NCBI RefSeq assembly: GCF_004785685.1 | Contig: NZ_SRPF01000001.1 | Span: forward strand, 434,001 to 498,000 | DNA length: 64,000 nucleotides | Reading direction: 5' to 3' | Origin: Marinobacter confluentis | GTDB taxonomy: Bacteria > Pseudomonadota > Gammaproteobacteria > Pseudomonadales > Oleiphilaceae | Shown here: positions 9,758 to 20,163 of the stretch, piece after piece | Numbering within the stretch: position 1 is the stretch's first letter | Layout of the letters: every line of letters starts with the position of its first letter | The notes under the pieces: model-generated | What the model was told of the DNA's origin: nothing | The model's input: only the letters and a program-made list of their open reading frames with translations | Databases searched by the model: none | Program-made: the position numbers and the translations under genes

Positions 9758-11206
9758 CTACCGAATATCCGTACCAACCCGAACAATCTTCATGGTGTTG
9801 GTGCCACCCTGGGCATTTACGTAATCGCCCTTGGTGATCACCACCAGATCGCCATCCTTCACCGCTCCCATTCGCACAAGCTCATCCACCGCCCGGGCGT
9901 TGGTTTCTTCCGGCGCAATGCGCTCCGAATCAAACGGCACCGTCTGCACACCGCGGAACATGGTCACCCGGTGCTGGGTAGAGTGGTGGCGCGAGAAGGT
10001 GAAAATCGGCAGGCTCGATTTGATGCGGGACATCAGCAGGGGCGTAGCGCCGGTTTCAGACATGCAGATAATCGACGTCACACCTTCCAGGTGATTGGCC
10101 GCATACATGGCTGACAGGGCGATTGCCTCGTCAACATGCTCCATGCTTTCGTGAATCCGGTGTTTGGACTGATGCATCGAGGGCTGCTTTTCCGCCCCGA
10201 TACAGATCCGCACCATCGCCTGCACCGCTTCGGTGGGGTAATCGCCAACGGCGGTTTCCGCTGACAGCATCACCGCATCGGTATAGTCCATGACTGCATT
10301 GGCCACGTCGGAAACCTCGGCACGGGTAGGCATCGGGTTTTCGATCATCGATTCCATCATCTGGGTCGCGGTGATGACCACCCTGTTGAGCGCCCGGGCG
10401 CGGTTGATGATGTGCTTCTGGACGCCCACCAGTTCAGCATCGCCGATTTCCACCGCCAGGTCACCGCGGGCGACCATGACCGCGTCGGAGGCTTCAATGA
10501 CCGCGTCCAGGGCGGCGTTGTCGTGGGCCAGTTCAGCCCGCTCGATCTTGGCCACCAGCCTGGCTTCGGAACCGGCTTCTTTCAGCAGGCGACGGGCGAC
10601 GTGCATGTCCTCGGCAGTGCGAACAAAGGAGACAGCCACGTAGTCCGCGCCCAGCCGCGCAGCGGTCTTGATGTCCTGTTTGTCTTTCTCTGTCAGGGCT
10701 TCGGCAGACAGTCCGCCGCCGCGTTTGTTCAGGCCCTTGTTGTTGGACAGGGGGCCGCCGATCAGAACCCGGGAGGTAATGCTGGTGTTGTCCACCGACT
10801 CTACTTCCATCTCGATGCGGCCGTCGTCCAGCACCAGGATATCGCCGGTTTTTACGTCCTTGATCAGCTGTTCGTAATCAATGCCAACACGCTCATCATT
10901 ACCCGCTTCCTTGTCCATGGCAGCGTCGAGAACGAAGGTCTGGCCGGCTTTCAGGGTGACCTTGTTTTCGGCAAACCGGGCTACCCGCAGCTTTGGTCCC
11001 TGCAGGTCAGCCAGCAGAGCAACAAAGCGCCCGTTGGCTTTCGCACTTTCACGCACCCGGCGGGCGCGCTCCATGTGATCTTCCGCGCTGCCATGGGAAA
11101 AGTTCAGTCGGGTAACGTCCACGCCAGCCGCAATAATGGCTGAAAGGGATTCCGGTGAATCGGTAGCGGGGCCGAGTGTGGCAACGATCTTGGTGCGCCT
11201 GAGCAT
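9758..11206 (-). CDS. pyk: Pyruvate kinase
   Basis: Pyruvate kinase converts phosphoenolpyruvate and ADP to pyruvate and ATP. The 482-residue protein starts [19 protein letters not shown] and shows the expected [14 protein letters not shown], the active-site segment VAKIERAE with the catalytic lysine, [21 protein letters not shown] and [12 protein letters not shown], then a C-terminal regulatory domain. Sequence and length resemble the PykA type (AMP/sugar-phosphate activated in E. coli), but I cannot assign the isozyme firmly. It lies 72 bases downstream of gap on the same strand, so the two may be co-transcribed into lower glycolysis. Confidence 0.95.
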   Translation of the reverse strand: MLRRTKIVATLGPATDSPESLSAIIAAGVDVTRLNFSHGSAEDHMERARRVRESAKANGRFVALLADLQGPKLRVARFAENKVTLKAGQTFVLDAAMDKEAGNDERVGIDYEQLIKDVKTGDILVLDDGRIEMEVESVDNTSITSRVLIGGPLSNNKGLNKRGGGLSAEALTEKDKQDIKTAARLGADYVAVSFVRTAEDMHVARRLLKEAGSEARLVAKIERAELAHDNAALDAVIEASDAVMVARGDLAVEIGDAELVGVQKHIINRARALNRVVITATQMMESMIENPMPTRAEVSDVANAVMDYTDAVMLSAETAVGDYPTEAVQAMVRICIGAEKQPSMHQSKHRIHESMEHVDEAIALSAMYAANHLEGVTSIICMSETGATPLLMSRIKSSLPIFTFSRHHSTQHRVTMFRGVQTVPFDSERIAPEETNARAVDELVRMGAVKDGDLVVITKGDYVNAQGGTNTMKIVRVGTDIR

Positions 11207-11278
11207 GGTTCCTGTTCCTTTTTATTGACTGTGAAGGCTTCCGGGAGCATACCGGGACAATACCGTAGGCGGCCAGAA

Positions 11279-12286
11279 TTACTGGCTCGCCTTAGACATA
11301 AGTGCAAGGGCATTATCGAGCATGCGATTGGAGAAGCCCCATTCATTGTCATACCAGGCCATGACTTTTGCGTGACGTCCCATGGCCCGGGTGTGGTTGG
11401 CGTCGAATATGCTGGAAAGGGCATTGTGGTTGAAGTCCACACTGACCAGTTTTTCCGCATTATACCCCAGTACCGGACTGTTCTCGGCAGCGGCTCTGAC
11501 AGCTTCGTTGATTTCTTCAACGGTGGTGTCGCGGCTGGCAATGAAGCCGAAATCCACCAGCGATACGTTGATGGTGGGCACGCGTACGGCCAGGCCGTCA
11601 AACTTACCTGCCAGTTCCGGAATGACTTTACCAATAGACGCCGCCGCGCCGGTTTTCGTCGGAATCATCGACTGGGTGGCAGACCGTGCCCGGTAGAGAT
11701 CTGAATGATAGACATCGCTCAGCTTCTGGTCATTGGTGTAGGAATGGATCGTGGTCATCAGCCCGCTTTCGATGCCGATCCTGTTGTGCAGGGCTTCAAC
11801 CACCGGCGCCAGACAGTTGGTGGTGCAGGAGGCATTGGAAATGATGTGATGGTCTGACGTCAGTATTCCATCGTTGACACCGTAAACGATCATGGCATCC
11901 GCGTCCGGTGAGGGCGCGGAAATAATGACTTTCCTGGCGCCAGCTTTCAGGTGGCCTTCAGCCTTGGCCCGGGAAGTGAACAGCCCGGTGCATTCGAACA
12001 CCACGTCGACGTGGTAGTCTTTCCAGGGGAGTTCTTCAGGATTGCGGATGGCGGTAATGCCGATCCGGTCACCGTTGACCGACAGCGACTCGTCATCGTG
12101 GTTTACAATGCCATTAAAGCGGCCGTGCACGCTGTCGTACTTAAGCAGGTGGGCGTTGGTTTCTGCATCGCCCAGGTCGTTGATGGCCACAACCTGCATC
12201 TTGCCGCGGTAGTCATTTTCGTAAAGCGCGCGGAGTACGTTGCGGCCAATGCGGCCAAAACCGTTAATTGCGATCCGAATGGTCAT
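11279..12286 (-). CDS. gap: Type I glyceraldehyde-3-phosphate dehydrogenase
   Basis: This 335-residue enzyme interconverts glyceraldehyde 3-phosphate and 1,3-bisphosphoglycerate using NAD(P). It has the Rossmann start [16 protein letters not shown], the cofactor acidic residue in INDLGD, and the catalytic Cys154 in ASCTTNC. It diverges from edd, with a 168-bp gap carrying a HexR-like site 47 bases before the start, the arrangement seen in pseudomonads. On the mRNA, AACAATAA (complement of 12310-12317) precedes the start and fits a Crc/Hfq-type motif. Whether it works mainly in glycolysis or gluconeogenesis cannot be read from the sequence. Confidence 0.95.
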   Translation of the reverse strand: MTIRIAINGFGRIGRNVLRALYENDYRGKMQVVAINDLGDAETNAHLLKYDSVHGRFNGIVNHDDESLSVNGDRIGITAIRNPEELPWKDYHVDVVFECTGLFTSRAKAEGHLKAGARKVIISAPSPDADAMIVYGVNDGILTSDHHIISNASCTTNCLAPVVEALHNRIGIESGLMTTIHSYTNDQKLSDVYHSDLYRARSATQSMIPTKTGAAASIGKVIPELAGKFDGLAVRVPTINVSLVDFGFIASRDTTVEEINEAVRAAAENSPVLGYNAEKLVSVDFNHNALSSIFDANHTRAMGRHAKVMAWYDNEWGFSNRMLDNALALMSKASQ

Positions 12287-12309
12287 AGTCTGGCTCCAAA
12301 TCTGTTTGT

Positions 12310-12410
12310 TTATTGTTCGCTTTGTCTATTTATGTAGTAAATATAACAACAATAAACGAATAAATGAACATTGTTCGGTGTTCGTAGCGAAAAAAGCACG
12401 TAAAATTACG
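12310..12410. promoter_or_regulatory. Divergent gap-edd control region with HexR-like box
   Basis: TGTAGTAAATATAACA (12333-12348) fits a HexR operator (TGTA[AG]T ... ACA). Nearby are GTTCGCTTTG (12315-12324), like the GlpR-type half site found before eno, the 11-bp palindrome GAACATTGTTC (12366-12376), and the inverted repeat CGTAA-AA-TTACG (12399-12410) just before edd. A possible -10 TAAAAT for edd overlaps the last. All are by-eye matches, and only the first is well supported by gene context. Confidence 0.5.
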
Positions 12411-12454
12411 CGAATTAGAAAATGAGTCACTCGTAAAGCTTCAGGAGATCCACT

Positions 12455-14275
12455 ATGCATCCCACCGTAGCGGCGGTAACCCGGCGGATTATCGAGCGCA
12501 GCCAGGGCACGCGTCAGGACTATCTGGACCGGATGGAGGCCCTGAAAGCACAATCGCCCCACCGCAGCAGCCTGTCGTGTGGCAACCTCGCCCATGGTTT
12601 TGCGGCCTGTAACCAGTCCGACAAAGACACCCTGAAATTCATGAACAAGGCCAATGTGGCTATTGTTTCGGCCTACAACGACATGCTGTCGGCCCATCAG
12701 CCCTACAAGGATTTTCCGGATGTGATCCGTGAGGCGGCCAACGGCATGGGGTCGGTGGCGCAGTTCGCCGGGGGCACGCCGGCCATGTGTGACGGGGTGA
12801 CCCAGGGCCAGCCGGGTATGGAGCTGAGTCTGTTCTCCCGCGATACCATCGCCATGAGCACCTCGGTGGCGCTCAGCCATAATATGTTTGATGCCACTCT
12901 GTTGTTGGGGATCTGCGACAAGATTGTGCCGGGCCTGCTTATTGGGTCCCTGAGCTTTGGTTACCTGCCGACGGTGCTGGTGCCGGCTGGGCCGATGCCG
13001 TCTGGCCTTCCGAATAAAGAGAAGCAACGGATCAGGCAACTGTATGCCGAGGGCAAGATTGGCAGGGACGAACTGCTTGAAGCGGAGTCCCAGTCCTACC
13101 ACAGCCCCGGCACCTGCACCTTCTATGGCACCGCCAACAGCAATCAGCTTCTGGTAGAAGTGATGGGCCTGCATCTTCCGGGCGCGGCATTTGTAAATCC
13201 CGGCACGCCCCTGCGGGATGCGCTGACCCGGGCGGCAACCGAGCAGGTGATCCGGCTATCCAAACCCCACGGTGGATCCCTCGGCCTGGGTGACATGATC
13301 AACGAAAAAAGCATTGTCAATGCTCTGGTGGCGCTGCTGGTGACCGGTGGATCCACCAACCACACCATTCACTGGATCGCCATTGCGCGGGCGGCGGGCA
13401 TCATCATCGACTGGAATGACTATTCCGAGCTGTCTGCGGTAGTGCCCTCGATGACTCGGATTTACCCCAACGGTGAGGAGGACATCAACGCGTTTCATGA
13501 GGCAGGGGGAACCCCGTTCCTGATCCGGGAACTGCTGGAGGCGGGCCTGCTTCATAACGATGTTGAAACAGTGGTAGGGCATGGCCTTGAGCGCTATACC
13601 CGGATGCCGGAAATGGATGGCGACAAGCTGGTCTGGAAGCCTGCTGCCACGCAAAGCGCAAAACCGGATGTACTCAGTACGGTCAGGGAGCCATTTGCGC
13701 CAGACGGAGGATTGCGGGTGCTGGAAGGAAATCTGGGCCGTGGTGTGATCAAGGTATCGGCGGTGGCCGAAGAGCATAGAGTGGTGAAAGCCCCGGCGGT
13801 GGTTTTCAATGATCAGAACGAGTTGAAAGCCGCGTTCGACGCCGGTGACCTCAACCGTGACTGTATTGTTGTGGTGCGCTTTCAGGGGCCCAAGGCCAAT
13901 GGCATGCCGGAGTTGCACAAGCTGACTCCCTATCTGGGCGTACTGCAGGATCGCGGCTTCCGGGTCGGCCTGGTGACGGACGGGCGTATGTCTGGCGCGT
14001 CCGGCAAGGTTCCAGCGGCGATTCACGTGTATCCCGAGGCTGCCAATGACGGTCCGCTATCCAGAGTGAAGTCCGGTGATGTGATTACCCTGGACGCCGC
14101 AAAGGGGGTGTTGGAAATTGATCTTCCGGCGTCTGAATTTGCCCAGCGGCCGGCCGCCAACGCAGACCTGAGCGGCAATCGCCATGGCCTTGGCCGGGAA
14201 CTGTTCGGCTGGATGCGCCGTGCAGCCAGTACGCCGGAGGAGGGCGCCAGCTTTTTCTGGAACCACGACGCGTGA
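12455..14275 (+). CDS. edd: 6-phosphogluconate dehydratase
   Basis: Edd dehydrates 6-phosphogluconate to 2-keto-3-deoxy-6-phosphogluconate, the committed Entner-Doudoroff step, using an iron-sulphur cluster. The 606-residue length and the IlvD/Edd motifs are typical: [30 protein letters not shown], the cluster-binding region around [21 protein letters not shown], and [15 protein letters not shown] near the C-terminus. The ATG at 12455 follows CAGGAG. It overlaps glk by four bases (GTGA), so the two form an operon. The product is consumed by Eda, encoded 3 kb away in another transcript but probably under the same HexR control. Confidence 0.96.
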   Translation: MHPTVAAVTRRIIERSQGTRQDYLDRMEALKAQSPHRSSLSCGNLAHGFAACNQSDKDTLKFMNKANVAIVSAYNDMLSAHQPYKDFPDVIREAANGMGSVAQFAGGTPAMCDGVTQGQPGMELSLFSRDTIAMSTSVALSHNMFDATLLLGICDKIVPGLLIGSLSFGYLPTVLVPAGPMPSGLPNKEKQRIRQLYAEGKIGRDELLEAESQSYHSPGTCTFYGTANSNQLLVEVMGLHLPGAAFVNPGTPLRDALTRAATEQVIRLSKPHGGSLGLGDMINEKSIVNALVALLVTGGSTNHTIHWIAIARAAGIIIDWNDYSELSAVVPSMTRIYPNGEEDINAFHEAGGTPFLIRELLEAGLLHNDVETVVGHGLERYTRMPEMDGDKLVWKPAATQSAKPDVLSTVREPFAPDGGLRVLEGNLGRGVIKVSAVAEEHRVVKAPAVVFNDQNELKAAFDAGDLNRDCIVVVRFQGPKANGMPELHKLTPYLGVLQDRGFRVGLVTDGRMSGASGKVPAAIHVYPEAANDGPLSRVKSGDVITLDAAKGVLEIDLPASEFAQRPAANADLSGNRHGLGRELFGWMRRAASTPEEGASFFWNHDA

Positions 14276-15276
14276 TCGCAGACTACGACTCGCTGGTTGG
14301 CGACATTGGCGGAGCCAATGCCCGCTTCGCGCTGGTAAAGGCCGGGCAGCTGGACCCGGAATCCATCCGGATGATGGCTTGTCGGGACTACCAGGGACTG
14401 GACAACGCCATTTACGAATATTTCCGGCAGGTCGGCGGTGCGGCCGCGCGCGATGCCTGCCTGGCGGTTGCGGCCACGCCCTCCGGCGCGTCAAGCGACA
14501 GCGCAAGGGTGACCATGACCAACAGCCACTGGCGCTTCGATATTGAACATGTTCGCCGCCAGTTTGGCTGGGAAAAGCTGCGGCTGATCAACGATTACAC
14601 CGCTATGGCCCTGGGCATTCCCCATGTGCGGCCCGACAGACTGGTTCGGATTTGTGGCGGCCCCGGTAACGAACGTCGGCCCAGACTGGTGATCGGCCCG
14701 GGCACCGGCCTGGGGGTATCAGCACTGGTGCCATCGCGCAATGGCTGGCTGGCGCTGATGACCGAGGGTGGTCATGTTGATTTTGCCGCGACCAACGACA
14801 CCGAACTGTCCCTGCTGAAGATTCTTCGCAATCATTTTGGCAGGGTGTCTGCCGAGCGGGTTCTCAGTGGCCCCGGGTTGCTGAATCTTTACCGGGCCCA
14901 CGGAGAAATGCAGGGACTGCCAGCAACTCTGAGCGAACCGGAGGACGTTACCAAAGCCGCACTGGCCGGTTCTGACCCGCTAGCTGGCCAGACTCTGGAA
15001 CATTTCTGTGAAATTCTCGGGCGGGTTGCCGGTAATGCGGCGCTGACTCTGGGCAGTACCGGCGGCGTCTATCTGTGCGGCGGGATTCTGCCGGGGATGA
15101 TCGATTTTCTGAAGCAAAGCCGGTTCAAGCAGGCGTTTACCGACAAGGGGCGCATGGGCCCCATGCTCGAACGCATGCCGGTTTACGTGGTTACCGAGCG
15201 CCATACCGGGCTTTTCGGGGCGGCAGCGGCGCTGACCAATCCGGAAATCCAGAACGCCAGCGACGACTACAGATAA
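14272..15276 (+). CDS. glk: Glucokinase (Glk/ROK-unrelated bacterial type)
   Basis: Glk phosphorylates glucose with ATP to glucose 6-phosphate. The 334-residue protein matches the E. coli-type glucokinase family: the phosphate-binding [15 protein letters not shown] at the N-terminus, [12 protein letters not shown] with the catalytic aspartate, [22 protein letters not shown], and [12 protein letters not shown] near the end. The GTG start at 14272 overlaps the edd stop (GTGA), so translation is coupled. Its 3' end runs ten bases into the convergent nitroreductase gene. It supplies the substrate for Zwf. Confidence 0.94.
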   Translation: MIADYDSLVGDIGGANARFALVKAGQLDPESIRMMACRDYQGLDNAIYEYFRQVGGAAARDACLAVAATPSGASSDSARVTMTNSHWRFDIEHVRRQFGWEKLRLINDYTAMALGIPHVRPDRLVRICGGPGNERRPRLVIGPGTGLGVSALVPSRNGWLALMTEGGHVDFAATNDTELSLLKILRNHFGRVSAERVLSGPGLLNLYRAHGEMQGLPATLSEPEDVTKAALAGSDPLAGQTLEHFCEILGRVAGNAALTLGSTGGVYLCGGILPGMIDFLKQSRFKQAFTDKGRMGPMLERMPVYVVTERHTGLFGAAAALTNPEIQNASDDYR

Positions 15277-16013
15277 TGCACCAGTTCACGGCTGTCAAAG
15301 CGATACTGGCGGTTGTATACGCCTTTCTCAGAGCGTTTCCCAATCGCCACAATCATGGTCACCAGTCCCTTGCGTGGCACGCTTAGCAGGCGTCTTACCC
15401 GGCACTCATCAAAGCCTTCCATTGGACAGGAATCGTAGCCGTGGGCCCGTAGCGCCAGCATCAGATTTTCCGCCGCAAGAGCGGTGGATTTAGTGGCCCA
15501 GACTTTCATTTCGTTCACCGAATAGGGCCCTCGTGGCACCGGCCGGGACAGGCCAACCACCAGGCCAGCCGCTTTCTTGGCGACGCCCAGTACTCCGAAG
15601 GGCCCCTGGTTATAGTGGATCGGTGCAATCTTTGAATAGTACTTTTTCACGATTCCCGGCATTTGCTCTTCCGGCCATTGCTCCAGAGCCATCCGGGAAT
15701 GCTGGCGCCAGGTGTCTGGTCGGGCCACCACGGCAACCAGTACCGGTGCGGTTTTTGCGGCGTTCTGCCCCAGGCAGGCTTCGGCCAGCTTCGCCTTGAG
15801 ATCCGGTGTTCTGACTACAAAGAATTCCCAGGGCTGAAGGTTGCTGGAATTGGGCGCCAGCATGGCCAGTTCCAGGCAGTCGCTGAGTACCTCATCCGGT
15901 ACTGGTTCGTCAGTGAAGCGGCGAACTGAGCGCCGGCTGCGTACCACCTTGCGGAATTCCTCCAGGGTGGTACTGGAAACAGAATCGGGCGAAATGTCTG
16001 ACTTGGCATTCAT
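15267..16013 (-). CDS. Nitroreductase-family flavoprotein
   Basis: This 248-residue protein belongs to the FMN-dependent nitroreductase family. Its motifs are RSRRSVRRFTDEPVPDE, where the arginines normally bind the FMN phosphate, APNSSNLQPWEFFVV, and a C-terminal glycine- and arginine-rich stretch. Such enzymes use NAD(P)H to reduce nitro compounds or quinones, and many have unknown natural substrates; I cannot name one here. An insert of about 40 residues (around SRMALEQWPEEQMPG) makes it longer than the 200-220-residue minimal family. It is convergent with glk, overlapping it by ten bases, and diverges from the next gene. No link to the surrounding sugar metabolism is evident. Confidence 0.85.
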   Translation of the reverse strand: MNAKSDISPDSVSSTTLEEFRKVVRSRRSVRRFTDEPVPDEVLSDCLELAMLAPNSSNLQPWEFFVVRTPDLKAKLAEACLGQNAAKTAPVLVAVVARPDTWRQHSRMALEQWPEEQMPGIVKKYYSKIAPIHYNQGPFGVLGVAKKAAGLVVGLSRPVPRGPYSVNEMKVWATKSTALAAENLMLALRAHGYDSCPMEGFDECRVRRLLSVPRKGLVTMIVAIGKRSEKGVYNRQYRFDSRELVHYL

Positions 16014-16119
16014 CGGGTGAGCAATCCTTTTTGCCGGCGGCAGGACAAGGCATTAAGGTTACGTTAAGTTGCTGTTTATGCAATGACCTTTTCTTCTGCA
16101 GCGGTTGGCATGAATAACC

Positions 16120-16713
16120 ATGGATGAATTGCGTATTCCGACAGAACAGCTGGTAGAGCAGGTGCGCCAATGCCGGATCTGTGAGCAGGCCTTGCCCCTG
16201 GGGCCAAGGCCGGTGATCCAGATGTCAGAGTCTGCCCGCCTGCTGGTGGTGGGTCAGGCTCCGGGCAGGCGCGTGCACGAAACCGGGCTGCCGTTCAACG
16301 ATCCCAGTGGCGACCGCCTGAGGGACTGGATGGGTATTACCCGGGACACCTTTTATGACGACCAGCAGTTAGCCATTCTGCCCATGGGCTTCTGCTACCC
16401 GGGCACCGGCAAATCCGGCGACCTGCCGCCGCGCCCGGAGTGCGCCCCGGCCTGGCGGGAAACATTGCTGGAACGGCTGGAACAGGTGGAGCTGACGCTG
16501 GTCATTGGCCAGTACGCCCAGGCCTGGCACCTGCCTGGCAGGAAAGTGTCGGTGACCGAACGGGTAAGGCAATGGCAGGAGGTGTGGCCAGCAGCGCTGC
16601 CGTTGCCCCACCCCAGCCCCCGGAACAATTTATGGTTAAAGCGCAACCCCTGGTTCGAGGGGGAGGTGGTCCCCCGGCTTCGCCAGCGGGTTGCGGCGAT
16701 TCTCCAACGATGA
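16120..16713 (+). CDS. Uracil-DNA glycosylase-superfamily protein
   Basis: The 197-residue product has an early Cys-rich start (QCRICEQALPLGPRPV), the motif LLVVGQAPGRRVHETGLPFNDPSGDRLRDW (in part), in which GQAPG is the water-activating and uracil-binding loop of the superfamily, and LPHPSPRN near the end, equivalent to the DNA-intercalation loop. This places it in the UDG-like COG1573 group rather than Ung. Two N-terminal cysteines (CRIC) recall the iron-sulphur ligands of family 4 enzymes, but I do not see the other two ligands clearly. It may be a repair glycosylase or a non-catalytic relative. It is 15 bases from the convergent binding-protein gene. Confidence 0.8.
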   Translation: MDELRIPTEQLVEQVRQCRICEQALPLGPRPVIQMSESARLLVVGQAPGRRVHETGLPFNDPSGDRLRDWMGITRDTFYDDQQLAILPMGFCYPGTGKSGDLPPRPECAPAWRETLLERLEQVELTLVIGQYAQAWHLPGRKVSVTERVRQWQEVWPAALPLPHPSPRNNLWLKRNPWFEGEVVPRLRQRVAAILQR

Positions 16714-16728
16714 TTCAGCAGCATTGAA

Positions 16729-18483
16729 TCAGCGCGCCTCTTCCCAGCGGGACAGCAGCGCCTCATAGCGAATGGTCTGTCCCGGGGGCTTCTCATTCTG
16801 CAGTCTGGGTTTTGGTGCGCCCGGCTGGGCCAGCCAGTAGTCCCGTCCTTTGGCTTCTTCGTTGGTGGCAATACGGGGAGGACAGTTGTCAACGGTAAAG
16901 TTGCGCTCAATAACGGCCATTGCACGATCCTGGCTTTCCGCAAGCTTGTCCATGGCCTGTTGTGCTGTACGCTTTCCAGACATGGCATCGGCAATGTTCG
17001 GCCACCACAGTTTTGCCAGTTTGGGATAGTCGGCGATGTTCACGCCGGTAGGAGTCCAGGCTTCCCGAGCCGGGCTGCGGTAGAACTCAACAAGCCCACC
17101 AAGTGCCGCGCTCTGTTCCAGCATCTCCGGTGAGTTCAGGTCGGATTCGCGGATAGGGGTCAGGCCTACCAGGGTTTTCTGCAGGGAAACGGTTTTCGAT
17201 ACGGTAAATTGTGCGTACAGCCAGGCGGCTTTCTGGCGCCGTTCGCTCATTACCCTGGGTATGGTCCAGGCGCCCACATCCTGATAACCCAGTTTCATGC
17301 CGTCGGACCAGTAGGCACCGTAGGGTGAGGGAGCCATGCGCCATTTTGGTGTGCCATCCTCGTTGACTACCGGCAGGTCCGGTTTGGTCATGTCGGAGGT
17401 AAACGCGGTGTACCAGAAAATCTGCTGGGCAATCTGACCCTGGGCGGGTACCGGGCCTGCCTCTGAAAAGTTCATATCCCTGGCTTCGGGGGGCGCGTAG
17501 TTCTTCAGCCAGTCAATGTACTTCTGCAGGGCGTAGACCGCCGCCGGACCGTTGGTCGCGCCGCCACGTTCCACAGACGAGCCCACCGGGTTGCAACCTT
17601 CCATCCTGATGCCCCATTCATCCACTGGCAGGCCATTGGGCAGACCCGGGTCGCCGGCGCCGGCCATGGACAGCCATGCATCGGTGAAGCGCCAGCCAAG
17701 GGATGGGTCGCGCTTGCCGTAATCCATATGGCCATAGACTCGTTGCCCATCAATTTCGCGAACGTGAACCGAGAAAAATTCAGCGATGTCCTCGTAGGCT
17801 GACCAGTTCAGTGGCACACCCAGTTCATAACCATAACGTGCCTGGAACCTTGCCCGAAGGTCCGGGCGCTGGAACCAGTCATATCGGAACCAGTAAAGGT
17901 TGGCGAACTGCTGGTCTGGCAACTGGTAAATCTTCCCATCCGGCCCGGTAACAAAACTCAGGCCAATAAAATCCTGCAGGTCGAGGGTCGGCAGCGTAAA
18001 GGCCTTCCCTTCGCCTTCCATGTAATCGCTCAGTGCCAGCGCCCAGCCGGTGCGGGAATGGGTGCCGATCAGGTCAGAATCGTTGACGAAGGCATCGTAG
18101 CGACCCTTTGCCGCCATGATCCGCTGAAGGTTGACCTGGCGGATAACCTCACCCTCGGGTTTCAGGTCATGGGTCACTTTGATCCCCGTTATCTCGGTGA
18201 ATGCTTTGGCAAGAACCTGCGATTCATAGCGATGGGTTGCCAGGTTTTCCGACAGCACCGAAATTTCGAGGCCTTCGAGAGGCTCGGCTGCCCGGGCAAA
18301 CCACGCGAGTTCCTCGGCCTGTTGCTCTTCAGACAGGGTAGAGGCGGTGAAGGACTGATCGATCCACTGATTGATGATCTGTTTGCGAGCTTCCGGCAAC
18401 GAGTTGAACGTGTCAGATCCGTGACTGTTGGTGGTCATGCTGAGCAGACAGGTAGCGGCAATGATGATTGGCCATTGAGTCAT
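16729..18483 (-). CDS. Orphan glycerol-type ABC transporter substrate-binding protein
   Basis: This 584-residue protein begins with a Sec signal peptide (MTQWPIIIAATCLLSMTTNSHG) and is a large family 1 extracellular solute-binding protein. It is clearly a paralogue of the binding protein at 30788-32515: long blocks such as VPLNWSAYEDIAEFFSVHV, GHMDYG, DPSLGWRF, AGPVPAQGQIAQQIFWYTAF and KWRMAPSP are shared. That paralogue belongs to a complete importer, so this orphan may deliver another polyol or related ligand to the same permease, or bind glycerol under other conditions. It has its own promoter with GlpR-like and HexR-like sites, and a Crc/Hfq-like AACAACAA before the start. The ligand is inferred only from relatedness. 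Confidence 0.85.
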   Translation of the reverse strand: MTQWPIIIAATCLLSMTTNSHGSDTFNSLPEARKQIINQWIDQSFTASTLSEEQQAEELAWFARAAEPLEGLEISVLSENLATHRYESQVLAKAFTEITGIKVTHDLKPEGEVIRQVNLQRIMAAKGRYDAFVNDSDLIGTHSRTGWALALSDYMEGEGKAFTLPTLDLQDFIGLSFVTGPDGKIYQLPDQQFANLYWFRYDWFQRPDLRARFQARYGYELGVPLNWSAYEDIAEFFSVHVREIDGQRVYGHMDYGKRDPSLGWRFTDAWLSMAGAGDPGLPNGLPVDEWGIRMEGCNPVGSSVERGGATNGPAAVYALQKYIDWLKNYAPPEARDMNFSEAGPVPAQGQIAQQIFWYTAFTSDMTKPDLPVVNEDGTPKWRMAPSPYGAYWSDGMKLGYQDVGAWTIPRVMSERRQKAAWLYAQFTVSKTVSLQKTLVGLTPIRESDLNSPEMLEQSAALGGLVEFYRSPAREAWTPTGVNIADYPKLAKLWWPNIADAMSGKRTAQQAMDKLAESQDRAMAVIERNFTVDNCPPRIATNEEAKGRDYWLAQPGAPKPRLQNEKPPGQTIRYEALLSRWEEAR

Positions 18484-18505
18484 GGGACACCTTTTTGGTC
18501 TGTTT

Positions 18506-18569
18506 TTGTTGTTTGTTTTACTACATGATCAGCGTAATGTTCGCTGTAAACTTCGTCAACGAAAATTCG
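18506..18569 (-). promoter_or_regulatory. Promoter of the orphan binding protein with composite operators
   Basis: On the minus strand a -35 TTGACG (18559-18554) and a -10 TACGCT (18536-18531) are 17 bases apart. The palindrome TTCGTCAACGAA (18552-18563) overlaps the -35, with further TTCG half sites at 18540 and 18566. The HexR-like TGTTTTACTACA (18514-18525) lies near the expected transcription start, followed by the Crc/Hfq-like AACAACAA on the mRNA (complement of 18506-18513). Confidence 0.55.
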
Positions 18570-18879
18570 TGAACAATTGTGTAACATGAAAAATAACCGG
18601 TAAAACAGTATGTTGTAAGATTTCGCACGAAAATTGAGCATAAAAAGCATCATAAAATCGAAAAAAATATGTTCTAAAACTTTCCATTTTTTCTCAAGCG
18701 AGCTAAATTCGGTGTGTCTCGAAAACAGAAAACGGTCCAAGACCGCAATGAATGTTCGGGATGACAGCGTCTTCCAGACCAGAGGTTCGCTCTAGACAAT
18801 TGATTTAAAGCGTAATCTGCTGCCTGAAAGCGGCAGAAGTGGTGGACCGGAATATCTCAAACAATAATAGGAAGCTATC
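18570..18879. other. AT-rich intergenic region upstream of the porin
   Basis: No gene is visible here. The half nearest the binding-protein gene is AT-rich with several TTCG/CGAA half sites (for example TTTCGCACGAAAATTG near 18620 and AATGTTCGGG near 18751). Close to the porin start there is a possible -10 TAATCT (about 18813) without a good -35, and AACAATAA (18860-18867) directly before the ribosome-binding site AGGAAG. Confidence 0.5.
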
Positions 18880-19998
18880 ATGATCGAAAACAAAAAATGT
18901 TCGCACAAAAACGTTTTCAAGCGGTCAGCGCTTGCTGCCAGCGTTGCGCTGGTCGCTGGTGCATGGGCTGCACCAGTTCTGGCAGAAGCCACGTTCGAGT
19001 CAGATAACGGCTGGAAAGCCGGTTTTAATGGTCATATCCCGATTTTTGCGGTACTTGGCAGTTACGACGATCCGACCGATGAAGACTCGTTTACCATCAC
19101 AACCGGCTTTAATCCGGCTACCCTGCAAACGAACATTTATGCGCCAACCCAGAACGGCCTGACGGTGTCCGGCCACTTCCAGATGAACGCGGATATTGCG
19201 CCGGGTGATGCCAATGCCAACTTCCGCAGCCGGGTGTCTGAAATTGCCGTGGCCGGTGACTTTGGTACGGTCAACATCGGTAAGGGTTTCGGTATCTTTG
19301 GTGTGCCCGCGATCGGTGATAACGGCAGTGGTCTTGGTGTTGGCCTGATCGGTGGGCCTGACCAGGTTGCCGCCACGGCCGGTCGAATCGGCAACGGCTA
19401 TTTCTACGCCAACTTCACGCCCCGGGTAATGTACACCTCTAACAATCTCGGTGGGTTGCAGTTCAAGGCGGGTGTGTTCAGCCCCTCAAAGGTTGATGGC
19501 GTCGCGGACGCTGAATACAGCACGCCCAGGATTGAGGGTAATGTAGTCTACACCGCGGACATGTTCTCGCTTTGGTCGAGCGCCTTTACCCAGGACGTAG
19601 ACTCGAAAACCGGAACCTTTGACGACTACACCATGTCAGGCGTTGATTTCGGTGGTTCGGTCTCACTGGGGGATCTGAATGTCCGTGGTAACTATTCCAT
19701 GACATCCGGCACAGGCAACGGTGTATTCGCTGCTCGTCTGGATCCGAACGAAGAAGATGCCAGCCAGTGGTACGTTGAGACCACTTACGGCATCAACAAG
19801 ACTACCCTGGGCGTAAGCTACGGTGAGGGCGAGGATGACATTAACTCGGACGCTTTCGACACGGATCTGACGATGATCTTTGCCCGGTACGCCGCAACCG
19901 ATGCGCTGACCCTGATGGCGGAATACACAACTCTGGGCACCGAAGGTGGCCAGGGTGAGTACGATGCCTTCATCGTTGGCTCTCAGCTGACGTTCTGA
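18880..19998 (+). CDS. Outer-membrane porin
   Basis: The 372-residue product has a long signal peptide (KRSALAASVALVAGAWAAPVLAEA, in part) and then glycine- and aromatic-rich alternating strands, with VSEIAVAGDFGTVNIGKGFG, typical of Gram-negative general porins (compare RSRVSEIGV-type motifs). It ends in a terminal phenylalanine (GSQLTF), the signal for outer-membrane insertion by the Bam complex. It resembles the DcaP/porin-like families, though I cannot assign the exact one. It lies between glycerol-type genes and has a Crc/Hfq-like motif before its start, so a role in glycerol or small-polyol entry is a reasonable inference. A strong terminator follows. Confidence 0.85.
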   Translation: MIENKKCSHKNVFKRSALAASVALVAGAWAAPVLAEATFESDNGWKAGFNGHIPIFAVLGSYDDPTDEDSFTITTGFNPATLQTNIYAPTQNGLTVSGHFQMNADIAPGDANANFRSRVSEIAVAGDFGTVNIGKGFGIFGVPAIGDNGSGLGVGLIGGPDQVAATAGRIGNGYFYANFTPRVMYTSNNLGGLQFKAGVFSPSKVDGVADAEYSTPRIEGNVVYTADMFSLWSSAFTQDVDSKTGTFDDYTMSGVDFGGSVSLGDLNVRGNYSMTSGTGNGVFAARLDPNEEDASQWYVETTYGINKTTLGVSYGEGEDDINSDAFDTDLTMIFARYAATDALTLMAEYTTLGTEGGQGEYDAFIVGSQLTF

Positions 19999-20048
19999 GG
20001 AGAAGGACTTTACCCTTTCCCTTCATAGGGGAGGGGTGAAGGGGAGTG

Positions 20049-20081
20049 AAAGCCGGGTTCTGAGGAGCGCCCGGCTTTTTT
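20049..20081 (+). terminator. Rho-independent terminator after the porin
   Basis: AAAGCCGGG (20049-20057) pairs with CCCGGCTTT (20070-20078) around a 12-base loop and is followed by a T-run to 20081. Confidence 0.87.
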
Positions 20082-20111
20082 GTGTCTGCAGAAACGACGG
20101 AACCCGGCCAT

Positions 20112-20144
20112 AAAAAAGCTCCGGGCGGTATTACCGGCCGGAGC
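20112..20144 (-). terminator. Rho-independent terminator after glpD
   Basis: On the minus strand GCTCCGG (20144-20138) pairs with CCGGAGC (20124-20118), followed by TTTTTT. It lies 20 bases after the glpD stop and faces the porin terminator. Confidence 0.82.
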
Positions 20145-20163
20145 AAATGCCTGAGGGAGTAGT

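Noticed and set aside
9546..10114. Several overlapping plus-strand frames across the inverted repeat and pyk 3' end
   Set aside because: They run through the symmetric repeat and the antisense of pyk; no ribosome site or family resemblance.
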